Assembly (NCBI GenBank): GCA_050313895.1
Contig: JBNPMI010000001.1
DNA: 64,000 nt
Strand: one strand, 5' to 3'
DNA from: JALFST01 sp022779285
Lineage (GTDB): Bacteria; Bacillota; Clostridia; Tissierellales; Peptoniphilaceae
The notes under the pieces were generated by a model, which worked only from the letters and a program-made list of their open reading frames with translations, searched no databases and was not told the origin of the DNA. Within the stretch, counting starts at the first letter, position 1; every line of letters begins with the position of its first letter. Below, piece by piece: positions 55,073-64,000 of the stretch. A program made the position numbers and the translations under genes.

Positions 55073-55801
55073 ATGGACGATCAACAGTTCAACAGCATCG
55101 ATGAAAATATGCCGCAGGACGATCCTGCCTCCTCGGAAGAAAGCACGCCTGTCTTTTCAGGCGTATCCTCCTCTGAGGGCAGTTCTCCCGTGACTCCGCC
55201 AAAGCGTTCACGGAAAAATCTTTGGCTTACATTGGGCGTTCTGGGCGGTATGCTGGCTCTATGCGCAATCCTGGCTTTGATCCTCAAATCGGGTGTTTTT
55301 CAGGAGTCAGCGAGGGATTCTCAATTCAAGGATGTAAAGAATTTCAAGAAAGAGATAGAAAATACCCTGCCGAAAGCGGAGCAAAACGAAGACGTCTCCC
55401 TTACAGACGGGGACGTTTCCTCTCAAATCGATCGCCTGACCTCTTCTGTCAAATCTGAATTGGATCAATCCTTTCACGGCATGGGAGACTGGAACGTCAT
55501 CAAGCAGGAAAAGACGATTGTCTTTACATTTACTCCCTCCGGAGATGTGAAAACGGGAATATCGCAATATCTCGATTTGGTTTTGCAACATGCCACGGGT
55601 GCAGAAAGAGATGCTGCCGAAGAAAACTGGAATTCTGTCATTGAATCCTGGAAGCCCCTTTCCGCCCAAATCCAGAAAGAGTATAGTCCTTATGGATACC
55701 AGGCGGCTCTTGCAATTCTCAATCCGGAAAATACTCAAAATTTTATTTTAGGAGTTTTTGACGGAGAGATCACCTATAATTTTTTAGATGAGGTTAAATA
55801 A
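55073..55801 (+). CDS. Single-pass membrane protein of unknown function
   Basis: A 242-residue protein. Residues 1-45 are acidic, Ser/Pro-rich and probably cytoplasmic, then a basic patch (KRSRKN), a membrane helix (about 48-70) and an extracellular domain of about 170 residues with mixed alpha/beta character. It has no Cys in the outer domain and no motif I recognise. The start ATG has AAAGGAG seven bases upstream. It is monocistronic, with a strong terminator, and is one of the few plus-strand genes. Confidence 0.75.
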   Translation: MDDQQFNSIDENMPQDDPASSEESTPVFSGVSSSEGSSPVTPPKRSRKNLWLTLGVLGGMLALCAILALILKSGVFQESARDSQFKDVKNFKKEIENTLPKAEQNEDVSLTDGDVSSQIDRLTSSVKSELDQSFHGMGDWNVIKQEKTIVFTFTPSGDVKTGISQYLDLVLQHATGAERDAAEENWNSVIESWKPLSAQIQKEYSPYGYQAALAILNPENTQNFILGVFDGEITYNFLDEVK

Positions 55802-55812
55802 GATCTCAAATC

Positions 55813-55858
55813 AAAAGCAAGGGCTCTTTCAACAATCGAAAGAGCCCTTGCTTTTTTT
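55813..55858 (+). terminator. Terminator after the 55073 gene
   Basis: An 18-bp perfect stem (AAAAGCAAGGGCTCTTTC and complement) followed by seven T. Confidence 0.95.
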
Positions 55859-55894
55859 ATGCGTGGAAACCCGTTTTTGATTCAGCGGATCCGG

Positions 55895-55920
55895 CAAAAA
55901 AAGACGGCAAAATACCGTCT
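55895..55920 (-). terminator. Terminator of RNase P RNA
   Basis: AGACGG/CCGTCT stem followed by seven T on the minus strand. A second hairpin, CGGATAGC/GCTATCCG, precedes it at 55923-55943. Confidence 0.85.
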
Positions 55921-55954
55921 GTCGGATAGCATACGGCTATCCGGAATCCTCAGA

Positions 55955-56280
55955 TACGGAAAGCAAGTCTATAAGCCGTGTTTTGTAATCGATCATCATC
56001 TGTCTCGGCGCATCGTCACCAATGCGCTCCAGCGATTTTCGGTCACAGCGAGCCGCTGTTCTTGACCTTTTCTCTTGCACCGGATGGGGTTTGCACGGCC
56101 ATATCGTCTCCGATATGCCGGTGAGCTCTTACCTCGCCTTTTCAACCTTGCCGCAATGCGGCGGTACTTTTCTGTTGCACTTTCCTTAAAGTCACCTTCA
56201 CCGGACGTTATCCGGCATCCTGCTCTATGGTGCACGGACTTTCCTCGAACGTGTCGCGATGATCCGTCTTACTTTCCGTA
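55955..56280 (-). ncRNA. rnpB: RNase P RNA
   Basis: The catalytic RNA that removes 5' leaders from tRNA precursors. On the minus strand it has the universal elements: GAGGAAAGTCCGTGCACC near the 5' end, the GTGCAACAGAAAAG segment, GCAAACCCCATCCGG, and ACACGGCTTATAGACTTGC near the 3' end. The first bases (ACGGAAAGTAAG) can pair with the last (CTTGCTTTCCGT) to form P1, which sets the ends to within a few bases. About 326 nt. It looks like the ancestral A type, but a structure model would be needed to be sure. Confidence 0.93.
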
Positions 56281-56285
56281 TGTGT

Positions 56286-56294
56286 ATTGTATCA
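56286..56294 (-). promoter_or_regulatory. Extended -10 of the RNase P RNA promoter
   Basis: TGATACAAT, placed six to seven bases before the predicted RNA start at 56280. Confidence 0.6.
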
Positions 56295-56327
56295 TAATTC
56301 AATGCCTCATTGATGAACACTATCAAA

Positions 56328-57137
56328 TTAGAAAAATTGACGAATCCGATCGCGAGGAAGCGGAACTATCCGATGCGTAATTCCCGGAGCAATCTGCTTT
56401 GACCATTCCATCGCGCGATAGAGCGCCGGGGCTTCCGACTCATAATGTCCCAAGTCCACCACGGTCAGTCCCTGAGCCACCGCTTCCTGCGCTTGATGAT
56501 AACGAATATCTCCCGTGATAAACACATCGGCTCCGCGTTGAATCGCATAGGGAATATAATCCGCCCCGCTTCCTCCCACGCACGCCGCGCTTTCCACGAG
56601 GATATTCGCAGGACCAAAAACAGGAATGGAAGACATGTGAAAATTTTTCTTCCATTTATTCAAATGATAGGTCAAAGGCTTTGCCGGGCGTTCTGCAAAG
56701 GTTCCGATTTTACCGAATCCGTCCGAATACGCATGCAACGGATCCATGAGCCCCGAGGGAACCAGGGGATCAAGGTCCGATAAGCCGAGCATTTCCGCCA
56801 ATACATCGTTGACTCCGCCGAATACGGTATCAAAGCATGTGTGCGATGAATAGATACAAAATCCCTTCTCAATGCATTCGATCGCTAAATCCTGCATAGG
56901 CTGATCCTCTGTGAAGCTTTTTACAGGATCAAAGAAAACGGGGTGATGTGTAAAAATTAAATTACAGTGATTTTTCACCGCCTCCTGAATGCTCTCCTCG
57001 GATAAATCCAAGGAATAAACGATCCCTGTTAATTCACGGGAAAATCGCCCCAGCTGCTTTCCGCTATGATCCCATTCCTCTTGAAGCGAAAGCGGTACCT
57101 TCTTTTCCCATGCATTGACCCATTGCTGGATATTCAT
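56328..57137 (-). CDS. Nif3-like dinuclear metal protein (GTP cyclohydrolase I type 2 family)
   Basis: A 269-residue NIF3-family protein. The metal ligands are visible in LIFTHHPVFF (about residues 60-69), in GDIRYHQAQEAVAQG and in DLGHYESE. This is the short form without the inserted CutA-like domain seen in some Bacilli. The biochemical role is uncertain; DNA/RNA-related and GTP cyclohydrolase activities have been proposed for the family. It overlaps nothing but is only 3 nt after trmK. Confidence 0.92.
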   Translation of the reverse strand: MNIQQWVNAWEKKVPLSLQEEWDHSGKQLGRFSRELTGIVYSLDLSEESIQEAVKNHCNLIFTHHPVFFDPVKSFTEDQPMQDLAIECIEKGFCIYSSHTCFDTVFGGVNDVLAEMLGLSDLDPLVPSGLMDPLHAYSDGFGKIGTFAERPAKPLTYHLNKWKKNFHMSSIPVFGPANILVESAACVGGSGADYIPYAIQRGADVFITGDIRYHQAQEAVAQGLTVVDLGHYESEAPALYRAMEWSKQIAPGITHRIVPLPRDRIRQFF

Positions 57138-57140
57138 CTT

Positions 57141-57905
57141 CTACCATCCTCTCGAATCGGTTTCCTCTTTTTCCGCGCCTCTGTCCGGCTCTTCCGCACA
57201 ATATTTCGATATCCACTGTGCTTTTCGAAGCATGCTCGCTTTTTTTTCAAGAGCGGACGATGAGGCTTGTTCAGGAATGCTCGCCGACAGTTTCAACAAA
57301 TTCCTTCGCTCTTCCTCAAGATACCGGATCAATTCGGGATGACGCTGTTCCAAAAGGTGCGGACCATATTCCAAGCCATAAGGAAAACCTGCATATTTCC
57401 GATACTCCAATGTCATTTTCTTTTGCGTACATACATTCAATATCGGATAGCGATGCTTTCCGTCCTTGATCATCGTTTCCCGTACAAGAACATCCTGATC
57501 CATCAAAAAGCGGCGCAAATGCTCCGGTGATTTCTGCGGACTCAATACCCATTGTCCTGCACGCCGCGCGAAATCAATGTTTTCTGCAAGAATCCTTGTC
57601 ATGAGCTCGCCTCCCATGCCTGCGATGACAATCGCATCGAGCGAGCTCCAGCAAAGCTCGCGCAAGCCGTCCGTGACCTGCATTTGAATTTTCTCACGAA
57701 TCCGCGCCGGCTCCGTGGGTAAAATCTCCCGCAGCTTGGCAAGCGAGTCTTCCGAAATATCCGTCGCCAATACGAAATCAATGTCTTCTCGCCTTGCTAA
57801 AAATCTGGCGATCAGACCATGATCTGAGCCCACATCAACGACTCGGTGGCAGGGTTCTACCGTCTGCACCAATGCGCTGATCCGTCTTCCCGGAGCTCTG
57901 CTCAT
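57141..57905 (-). CDS. trmK: tRNA (adenine-N1)-methyltransferase TrmK
   Basis: A 254-residue SAM-dependent enzyme that methylates A22 of tRNA in Bacillus. The SAM-binding motif is VVDVGSDHGLIARFLA (about residues 22-37), and the catalytic-region motif is AIVIAGMGGELM (about 91-102). It is 3 nt after rpoD, in the conserved rpoD-trmK-nif3 order. Confidence 0.93.
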   Translation of the reverse strand: MSRAPGRRISALVQTVEPCHRVVDVGSDHGLIARFLARREDIDFVLATDISEDSLAKLREILPTEPARIREKIQMQVTDGLRELCWSSLDAIVIAGMGGELMTRILAENIDFARRAGQWVLSPQKSPEHLRRFLMDQDVLVRETMIKDGKHRYPILNVCTQKKMTLEYRKYAGFPYGLEYGPHLLEQRHPELIRYLEEERRNLLKLSASIPEQASSSALEKKASMLRKAQWISKYCAEEPDRGAEKEETDSRGW

Positions 57906-57908
57906 GAC

Positions 57909-60005
57909 TTACTCCAAAAAATCTTTGATTTTTTGCGAACGTGTGGGATGCTTGAGCTTTCGTATCGCTTTTGCTTCAATTTGGCGGATGCGTTCACGCG
58001 TAACGGCAAATTCTTTTCCGACCTCCTCCAGCGTGCGCGGCGTCCCGTCATTGAGGCCGAAACGCAGCTCCAATACTTTTCTCTCACGCTCGGAAAGCGT
58101 ATTGAGAATATTGGACAATTCCTCGTGGAGCATAATGGAATTCGCCGCCTCGTCCGGAGCTACGGCCGTATCATCCTCAATGAAATCTCCCAAATGAGAG
58201 TCTTCCTCTTCTCCGATCGGGGTTTCCAAAGAAACCGGCTCCTGCGCAATCTTGCGCACGGCGCGCACCTTTTCCACATCGACACCCATCTCCTGCGCAA
58301 TCTCCTCATTGGTCGGATCTCGGTTGAGCTCCTGCAGCAGCTGTCTTTGCGCACGTGACAGCTTATTGATGGTTTCCACCATGTGTACGGGAATGCGAAT
58401 GGTGCGCGCCTGATCGGCGATGGCACGCGTAATCGCCTGGCGAATCCACCAGGTCGCATAGGTGGAAAACTTGAATCCGCGGTGATAATCAAATTTTTCA
58501 ACGGCCTTCATCAAGCCGAGATTTCCTTCCTGGATGAGATCGAGAAAACTCATACCGCGCCCAACATAACGCTTTGCAATGGAAACAACAAGTCTGAGGT
58601 TTGTCTCTGCCAGACGTTTTTTCGCCTGATTTCCTATGCGCATTGTTTTTTTCATCTGCTCTCGATCCAGATCATTGAGCGGCTCTCGTACCAAAATTTT
58701 TCTTGCGGGGAAATTGGAACGCACAACCTCCTTCAGCAGCTCCGGTGAAAAGGAATCGATGTCTCCATTTCCGGCAAAAAGATTTTCCACCTTGACGCGC
58801 TCAGCCTCCAGAATGTCATAATTCTTGATTTCGATTTCCGTCAGCGCATCCTTAGGTGCAATTTTTTTGAGTCCGATCTTGATCTTGTCGATCACGGTAT
58901 TTCTTTCAAAAAGCATGAGACGCTGCTCATCCGTGAGTCTGCCGTCGGTAAAAGGCTTCATCTTTTTTTCATTGGCCAATTCAAAAAGACTTTTCACATT
59001 TTCGTCCGAATCCTCTTCTCTTTTATATACCTGATCCACAGCGGCAACAATTTCCTCACGATGCTCCACCGCATACTTCGTCCAATCATGCTGCGCCTTT
59101 GTCGCGTGATCCGGATCAATTAAAACAGCAAGCACTGCATCCTGAATGGCATCACAATATGCCAGCTTGATCGCTTCCTCCTCCGTCATTTCCGTTCGTC
59201 CGAGTCTGCGACGTACATAACGTTCCACATAGGCGGCCATGTTGATGGCATAATACTCATCGGATTCCGCTTCGATCGCATCCACATCCGGGTGGAGAGC
59301 ATATACATAAAAACGGCTTAAATCCGTAAAGCGCTGACGATCCTCCGCAGTCGGATTCTCCTGATTTTGCAGTTTTTCCTCCAAACGTAAGAGAAAAAGC
59401 GCCTGTACATAGTTTAACGATTGTTTGGAAAGCTCAATTTCCTCACGCAATGTGATGCGACGATTATGCAAGGCCTTTCCGGCAATATCGGAAAGCTCCA
59501 TGCGCTTCGCTAAAAGCACTTCTTCCTCTGCGGTAAGCAGAGGAACTCTTCCGATTTCTTTCAAATACATTTTTACAGGATCGTCAATGGCGATGGCCTT
59601 CATCGCGTTGCGAGAGAGCCGATCCTCTTCTTCACGTGCAAGCTTTTCCTCTTCGGATTCGATCTCAACCAAATCCTCTGAGAGAACATCCAGTCCGTCC
59701 AGCTCGGAAAGAGAATCCTCCTCTTCCTGATCATCGTCATCGATAGGCTCATCGTCATCGGCATCCTCAGATTCCGGAACAAATTCCCCATCCTCCAGCA
59801 TAATGCCGTCTTCTTCGAGCGTTTTCACGATATCTAAACGATCCTCATCGTCCAATCGTTCATAATCCTCAAGGCCTTCGAAGTCCGACAAGGTATACAT
59901 TTCTCTGTGCGACGATGCGATCTTCCGCAGCTCATCAATCATATTTTGTTTTATTTCATCAACGTCCGTCGCGTCATCCTTCAATAAATCATCGCGTTCA
60001 GTCAT
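57909..60005 (-). CDS. rpoD: Primary sigma factor with a large insertion
   Basis: A 698-residue sigma-A; the usual Firmicutes protein is about 370. An acidic N-terminal region (to about 140), region 1.2 ([20 protein letters not shown], about 141-160) and then about 275 extra residues come before region 2 ([21 protein letters not shown], about 462 on). Region 2.4 ([20 protein letters not shown]) and region 4 ([20 protein letters not shown]) are intact. The insertion sits where proteobacterial sigma-70 has its non-conserved region, but its sequence is its own, rich in charged helices. ATG 60005 is chosen because GGAGG lies five bases before it. It overlaps dnaG by 8 nt. Confidence 0.96.
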   Translation of the reverse strand: MTERDDLLKDDATDVDEIKQNMIDELRKIASSHREMYTLSDFEGLEDYERLDDEDRLDIVKTLEEDGIMLEDGEFVPESEDADDDEPIDDDDQEEEDSLSELDGLDVLSEDLVEIESEEEKLAREEEDRLSRNAMKAIAIDDPVKMYLKEIGRVPLLTAEEEVLLAKRMELSDIAGKALHNRRITLREEIELSKQSLNYVQALFLLRLEEKLQNQENPTAEDRQRFTDLSRFYVYALHPDVDAIEAESDEYYAINMAAYVERYVRRRLGRTEMTEEEAIKLAYCDAIQDAVLAVLIDPDHATKAQHDWTKYAVEHREEIVAAVDQVYKREEDSDENVKSLFELANEKKMKPFTDGRLTDEQRLMLFERNTVIDKIKIGLKKIAPKDALTEIEIKNYDILEAERVKVENLFAGNGDIDSFSPELLKEVVRSNFPARKILVREPLNDLDREQMKKTMRIGNQAKKRLAETNLRLVVSIAKRYVGRGMSFLDLIQEGNLGLMKAVEKFDYHRGFKFSTYATWWIRQAITRAIADQARTIRIPVHMVETINKLSRAQRQLLQELNRDPTNEEIAQEMGVDVEKVRAVRKIAQEPVSLETPIGEEEDSHLGDFIEDDTAVAPDEAANSIMLHEELSNILNTLSERERKVLELRFGLNDGTPRTLEEVGKEFAVTRERIRQIEAKAIRKLKHPTRSQKIKDFLE

Positions 60006-61872
60006 GTCGTCCTCCACTTTTCTTTTGCCGCATAATCTCGAAATATTCGTCATATAGCCGACTCACATTGCCTTCTCCGTTCTCAGAGTTTGTCTCTGCC
60101 AGCCGCCGAAGCTCCGCGGAGCGCAGCTTCATGCGAAGATGCTCTATCTTATCCAAAAGCTCTCTGGCCATAGCAACGGTGTTTTCTTTGCTTTTCTCCC
60201 CTTCTCGCTCCATACTCCGTATCCGGGTGAGCACATCTCCCTCGGGATGCTCGGAAAGCAGCATTTCCGTATTGGCCGGAAGTCCGGAATTTCGTAATTG
60301 ATCCATTCGCATCAAAATCTGTAAAACGGCCTTGTCTGTAATCCAGTCGTTATTCATGCGTAACAGACTGGCACATGACTCATTTTGATACAGACGTAAA
60401 AAATCCGACTGCAATGCCTCACGCTCTTCCTCCAGCGATCGTATGTTTTTATTACCCCGATTTGAGAAAGAGCCATCGTTTTCTTGGAAATTCTCGCCGT
60501 AAAAATCATCTGTTGCCGATGGCGCCGGATGAAAATACGCTTTTTCGCCATACCCTTCAGCGAAAAAAATATCCTTCTTCTCGGTTTTCAATGCTTCTCT
60601 GCGAAGCAATACATCATTTTTCAAGCTCTCGCTGTCTACCCGGATTTCATCCGCAACCTTTTGGATGTATATGTCTCGAACGGCATCCTTAGGGATATTT
60701 GCCAGAAAATCGGTAGCCTTGGCCAGAAAATCCAGTCTTCCTCTTTCCTGCTCCAAATCAAATCCGGAACGTAAAATCCGAAGCTCGAAGTCGATGGGAT
60801 CCACCGCTTCTTCCATATATTGTTCAAAGGCTTCCTTTCCCTGTGTCCGGGCGACATCATCCGGATCCTTTCCATCAGGAAGAAGCATCATGTGCGGTGT
60901 GATGTGCGTTCTTTCAAACACCTCAATCGCTCTGCGGGAAGCCTTGATGCCCGCGGCATCCCCATCGTAGCAGAGATAAATGGACTCCGCATAGCGCTTG
61001 ATCAGCTTTGCCTGATTCTCCGTCAGCGAGGTCCCCAGACTGGCAACCGCATATTCAATACCATGATAATTCAAGCCGATCACATCCATATATCCCTCAA
61101 CCAGAATCACGCGATCCCGATTCCGATTTTGCTTGAGAATGTGGACACCGTATAGATGATCTCCCTTGTGGAAAATTTCAGATTCCGGAGAATTCAGGTA
61201 TTTCGGCTGTCCGCGATCAATCACACGCCCGCCGAAGCCGATGACATGATTTTTCTCGGAGATGATGGGAAACATGACACGGTTGCGAAAGCGATCATAG
61301 TATCCCGTCCCTCGATTGGATTTTAAAATAAGCCCGAGCTCCAGCATATCCTCTTCTGCAAAGCCCTTTTCCTTCATCGCTTGATACAGGCTATCTCCTT
61401 TGCCATCCGCAAAGCCGAGAAAAAAACGATTGATAATCTCGGACTTCAATCCGCGTTGCATCAAATATCTCTGCGGCAGCGCGTTGGTCAAAAGATTCTG
61501 ATAATAAAAAAGCATCGCCTCTCGATTGAGTGTGTAGAGGCGTTTCTTATGATCCCGGCGCTCCTTTTCATGCGGATCCGCAGCCTCCAGCGGAATCCCG
61601 TAACGATCCGCAAGAAAACGAATGGCATCGGGAAAGTCTAAATGTTCCATTTTTTGAACAAAGGAAATCCCATCGCCGGACTCTCCGCATCCAAAGCATT
61701 TATAGGTTCCGAACTCCGGCGTTACAAAAAAGGATGGTGTTTTTTCCTGATGAAAGGGGCAGCAGGCTTTATAACTTTTGCCCGAGCGTTTCAGCTCCAC
61801 ATAGCTTCCCACCAGGTCTACGATATCCACCGCGTCCTTGACACGCTGAACCGTATCATCCGATAAAGACAT
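59998..61872 (-). CDS. dnaG: DNA primase
   Basis: A 624-residue primase. The CHC2 zinc finger is [12 protein letters not shown]...[11 protein letters not shown] (about residues 36-66), followed by the polymerase core and TOPRIM motif [12 protein letters not shown] (about 255-266), and a C-terminal helicase-binding domain. The start is uncertain: 61872 gives the best family alignment ([20 protein letters not shown]) but GGAG is only two bases away; 61887 is an alternative. It overlaps rpoD by 8 nt. Confidence 0.95.
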   Translation of the reverse strand: MSLSDDTVQRVKDAVDIVDLVGSYVELKRSGKSYKACCPFHQEKTPSFFVTPEFGTYKCFGCGESGDGISFVQKMEHLDFPDAIRFLADRYGIPLEAADPHEKERRDHKKRLYTLNREAMLFYYQNLLTNALPQRYLMQRGLKSEIINRFFLGFADGKGDSLYQAMKEKGFAEEDMLELGLILKSNRGTGYYDRFRNRVMFPIISEKNHVIGFGGRVIDRGQPKYLNSPESEIFHKGDHLYGVHILKQNRNRDRVILVEGYMDVIGLNYHGIEYAVASLGTSLTENQAKLIKRYAESIYLCYDGDAAGIKASRRAIEVFERTHITPHMMLLPDGKDPDDVARTQGKEAFEQYMEEAVDPIDFELRILRSGFDLEQERGRLDFLAKATDFLANIPKDAVRDIYIQKVADEIRVDSESLKNDVLLRREALKTEKKDIFFAEGYGEKAYFHPAPSATDDFYGENFQENDGSFSNRGNKNIRSLEEEREALQSDFLRLYQNESCASLLRMNNDWITDKAVLQILMRMDQLRNSGLPANTEMLLSEHPEGDVLTRIRSMEREGEKSKENTVAMARELLDKIEHLRMKLRSAELRRLAETNSENGEGNVSRLYDEYFEIMRQKKSGGRHD

Positions 61873-61930
61873 AGCTCCTCTTTTCATAACCTTACTTTCT
61901 TCTTGATCATGGGATTCCAAAATCCGTTCC

Positions 61931-62950
61931 TTATAAGATCGACCAGACCTTGGGAATGAAAAGCTCACGATAGGTACGAATCAGAAAATCATCCGTCATG
62001 CCGGAAATATAGTCCATCACCTTCATTTCCGGAGAATCCTCTCTGTCCTCGTAAATGATATGATGATCCGCAGGCATTGCCTCCGGATGCTCCAGAAGGT
62101 ACTGAAAAAGATCGGTAATGATATGCTCCAGCTTGCGATTTTCACCTTTGATCATTTCGTTGGTATACACCCTGTCAAACATGAATCCCCGCAATTCGCG
62201 GAGAGCGCCTTGATACGGCTCCTCCATTCGAATTTCGGGCTGATCCATACTGGCACGAACCACTGCATGGACAAGGGCTGAAATTCTTTCTGATGAGTTT
62301 TTTCCGAGGATCTCCACACACTCCTTGGGAAGATCTTCCTCGCGCAGCACTCCGGCGCGAATCGAGTCATCGATATCATGATTTACATAAGCAATGCGAT
62401 CCGCAAACTTCAGGATTCTTCCCTCAAGAGTAGCCGCCTGATTGCTTCCGCTGTGATTTGCAATCCCATCCAGCACCTCCCATGTAAGATTCAAACCCGC
62501 CACATGAGGCGTGCGTGCACGAGATTCTACAATGCTGAGCATGCGAACGGATTCCTGAGCATGGTGAAAGCCCGGCATGATTTTTTGAAGAATATGCTCC
62601 CCCGCATGTCCGAAAGGAGTATGTCCCACATCATGGCCCATTGCCATCGCCTCGGTCAGATCCTCGTTGAGGCGCAAAGCACGCGCGATCGTCCGCGCGA
62701 TCTGCCCGACCTCCAGCGTGTGAGTAAGACGCGTGCGATAATGATCCCCCTCCGGAGAGATGAACACCTGCGTTTTGTGCTTCAGTCGCCGAAAGCATTT
62801 CGAATGCAGGATTCGATCTCGATCTCTCTGAAAGCAGGTTCGATATGGATCCTCCACCTCCGGAATCGAACGTCCCTTTGTTTGAGACGCACGAACGGCA
62901 TAGGGAGACAACAGCATCTCTTCATTATGCTCAATCTGTTCGCGAATCAT
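61931..62950 (-). CDS. dgt: Deoxyguanosinetriphosphate triphosphohydrolase-like protein
   Basis: A 339-residue HD-domain protein that hydrolyses dNTPs to deoxynucleoside and triphosphate, or relates to that family. The metal site is in RLTHTLEVGQIAR (about residues 73-85) and MGHDVGHTPFGHAGE (about 103-117). It lies 8 nt after glyS and 58 nt before dnaG, the conserved Firmicutes arrangement. Confidence 0.94.
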   Translation of the reverse strand: MIREQIEHNEEMLLSPYAVRASQTKGRSIPEVEDPYRTCFQRDRDRILHSKCFRRLKHKTQVFISPEGDHYRTRLTHTLEVGQIARTIARALRLNEDLTEAMAMGHDVGHTPFGHAGEHILQKIMPGFHHAQESVRMLSIVESRARTPHVAGLNLTWEVLDGIANHSGSNQAATLEGRILKFADRIAYVNHDIDDSIRAGVLREEDLPKECVEILGKNSSERISALVHAVVRASMDQPEIRMEEPYQGALRELRGFMFDRVYTNEMIKGENRKLEHIITDLFQYLLEHPEAMPADHHIIYEDREDSPEMKVMDYISGMTDDFLIRTYRELFIPKVWSIL

Positions 62951-62958
62951 GATACCTC

Positions 62959-64000
62959 CTACGCTCTGTTTTCTCTGACAACAAGCTGCGGCGTAAGTAT
63001 CTGGCGGATCAAATGACTGACACGAGCCAGCATAGCGAGCCGGCTTCTACGAAGAGCCTCGTCCTCTACAAGGATCATTGTCTGATCCATGTACGAATTG
63101 ATCACGATCATCCAATGTCCCAAAAGCTCCAGGGCATCTGAAAAATGATCCGAGCGAATTGCGGCTTTCACCGCTTCCTCTCTCTCGAGAGAATTCAGCA
63201 TGACCTGATCCTCTTCCTGTAAAACGGATGGATTCACTTCCATGGAATCCGCATTTTTGGCCATGCTGTCCACACGGATGAATCCCGTAATCAAAGTATC
63301 CTCCGGATCTGTCTCCGCCAGCTCGGAAAGTGCATTCAGCTTTTGGCGATAAACCAGAAGATCCGTGCTTTCCGAATCCATAACAGCATCGATCAGATCA
63401 TAGCGATATCCGTTTTCCCGAAATTTATTCTTCAGGCGTCCGCACATAAACTCATTGATATGTCCGATCACCTCGTCATAATCAAATACGAGTCCCTGCT
63501 GCTCGACATAAAACAATAACGCATCCCGGAAAGCGGCCTTGAGATCCATGTGGAATTTGGCGCTGAAGATCATATCAATCATTCCGATGGCAGCACGGCG
63601 CAGGCCGAAAGGATCCTGAGAACCGGTCACTTCAATGCCGATGGCATAAAGACCTGCAATAGTGTCGATTTTATCGGCAAGAGAGAGAATGAGTCCCGAG
63701 GTAGCCTTCGGAAGCTCTCCTCCGGAAACACGGGGCATGTACTGCTCCTCAATCGCTTGAGCCACAATGGGATTTTCTCCGGACTTTTCCGCATAAATGC
63801 GTCCCATGACGCCCTGCAGCTCGGTAAATTCGACCACCATATGCGTAACCAGATCCGCCTTGGAAAGCTCTGCCGCTCTTGCCGCATTTTCTATTGTTTC
63901 CGATCCGCATTGAATGCGTTTCCCGATGGAAGCGGTGAGCTTTTCCAGACGCTCCGATTTCTCACGCATATTGCCCAGCTTTTCATGAAAAATCAACTGA
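62959..64000 (-). CDS. glyS: Glycyl-tRNA synthetase beta subunit, 5' part cut by window edge
   Basis: The last 347 codons of a protein of about 690. It belongs to the bacterial alpha2-beta2 glycyl-tRNA synthetase; the beta subunit binds tRNA-Gly. The segments KADLVTHMVVEFTELQGVMG and EQYMPRVSGGELPKATSG are characteristic, and the C-terminal part has the anticodon-binding fold (VMVNAED-like DQTMILVEDEALRRSRLAML). The frame is open to the right edge, so the start and glyQ are outside. Confidence 0.96.
   Translation of the reverse strand, partial: QLIFHEKLGNMREKSERLEKLTASIGKRIQCGSETIENAARAAELSKADLVTHMVVEFTELQGVMGRIYAEKSGENPIVAQAIEEQYMPRVSGGELPKATSGLILSLADKIDTIAGLYAIGIEVTGSQDPFGLRRAAIGMIDMIFSAKFHMDLKAAFRDALLFYVEQQGLVFDYDEVIGHINEFMCGRLKNKFRENGYRYDLIDAVMDSESTDLLVYRQKLNALSELAETDPEDTLITGFIRVDSMAKNADSMEVNPSVLQEEDQVMLNSLEREEAVKAAIRSDHFSDALELLGHWMIVINSYMDQTMILVEDEALRRSRLAMLARVSHLIRQILTPQLVVRENRA

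Noticed and set aside
1..64000. CRISPR arrays, tRNA genes, rRNA genes, prophage structural genes
   Set aside because: I scanned for regular direct repeats with spacers, cloverleaf-like GGTTCGA/TTCGAATC patterns and rRNA motifs and found none I could support; RNase P RNA is the only structural RNA gene identified.

Overview
Organism. The window looks like a chromosome segment from an anaerobic, low-to-mid GC Gram-positive bacterium (Firmicutes/Bacillota, probably a Clostridia/Tissierellia-like or Erysipelotrichia-like lineage). The grounds are: a complete S10-spc-alpha ribosomal cluster in Firmicutes order; the order glyS-dgt-dnaG-rpoD-trmK-nif3; a zinc-type small S14; an adenylate kinase with a four-Cys LID; a Gram-positive ECF transporter module; strong AGGAGG-like ribosome binding sites, many with GTG or TTG starts; and formate-THF ligase. 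Genus cannot be fixed from the sequence alone. Almost all genes are on the minus strand, so 'downstream' here usually means toward lower coordinates.

Layout (plus-strand coordinates). 1-876: formate-THF ligase, cut by the left edge. 1278-2191: small genes carrying in-frame TAG codons, lying where rpoB would be expected after rplL. 2431-5786: rpmG-secE-nusG-rplK-rplA and, behind an L10 leader, rplJ-rplL. 5993-8545: trpS-malQ. 8653-10362: an SH3/NlpC-P60 wall hydrolase. 10446-13952: ecfA1-ecfA2-ecfT-truA. 14046-16673: an L,D-transpeptidase and a cation-diffusion transporter. 16736-23874: a galactose module (galT on plus; galK-mglB-mglA-mglC on minus). 23946-38391: a continuous alpha-spc-S10 cluster from rplQ back to rpsJ. 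38670-41685: an AT-rich islet between two 24-bp direct repeats, with a 10-codon peptide gene, a possible 28-35 aa membrane peptide and an ABC exporter, all on plus. 41770-44821: a sodium-dependent SNF symporter, a HAD phosphatase and a frameshifted EamA transporter. 45070-49992: a DUF308 / MMPL / Leu-Gly heptad-repeat envelope operon. 50107-53646: xre-tetR and a radical SAM gene overlapping metK. 53909-54739: rplM-rpsI. 55073-55801: a single-pass membrane protein on plus. 55955-56280: RNase P RNA. 56328-64000: glyS (cut by the right edge)-dgt-dnaG-rpoD-trmK-nif3.

How it works together. Most of the window is growth machinery: ribosome, transcription, secretion, replication priming and RNA processing. 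Sugar use is represented by galactose import and phosphorylation plus an alpha-glucan transferase. Envelope functions are peptidoglycan hydrolysis and crosslinking and an MMPL-based export system. The most interesting parts are the exporter islet with its miniature peptide genes, the TAG-interrupted small genes beside rplL, the roughly 275-residue insertion in the primary sigma factor, the 235-residue cytoplasmic extension on the galactose permease, and the radical SAM-metK overlap.
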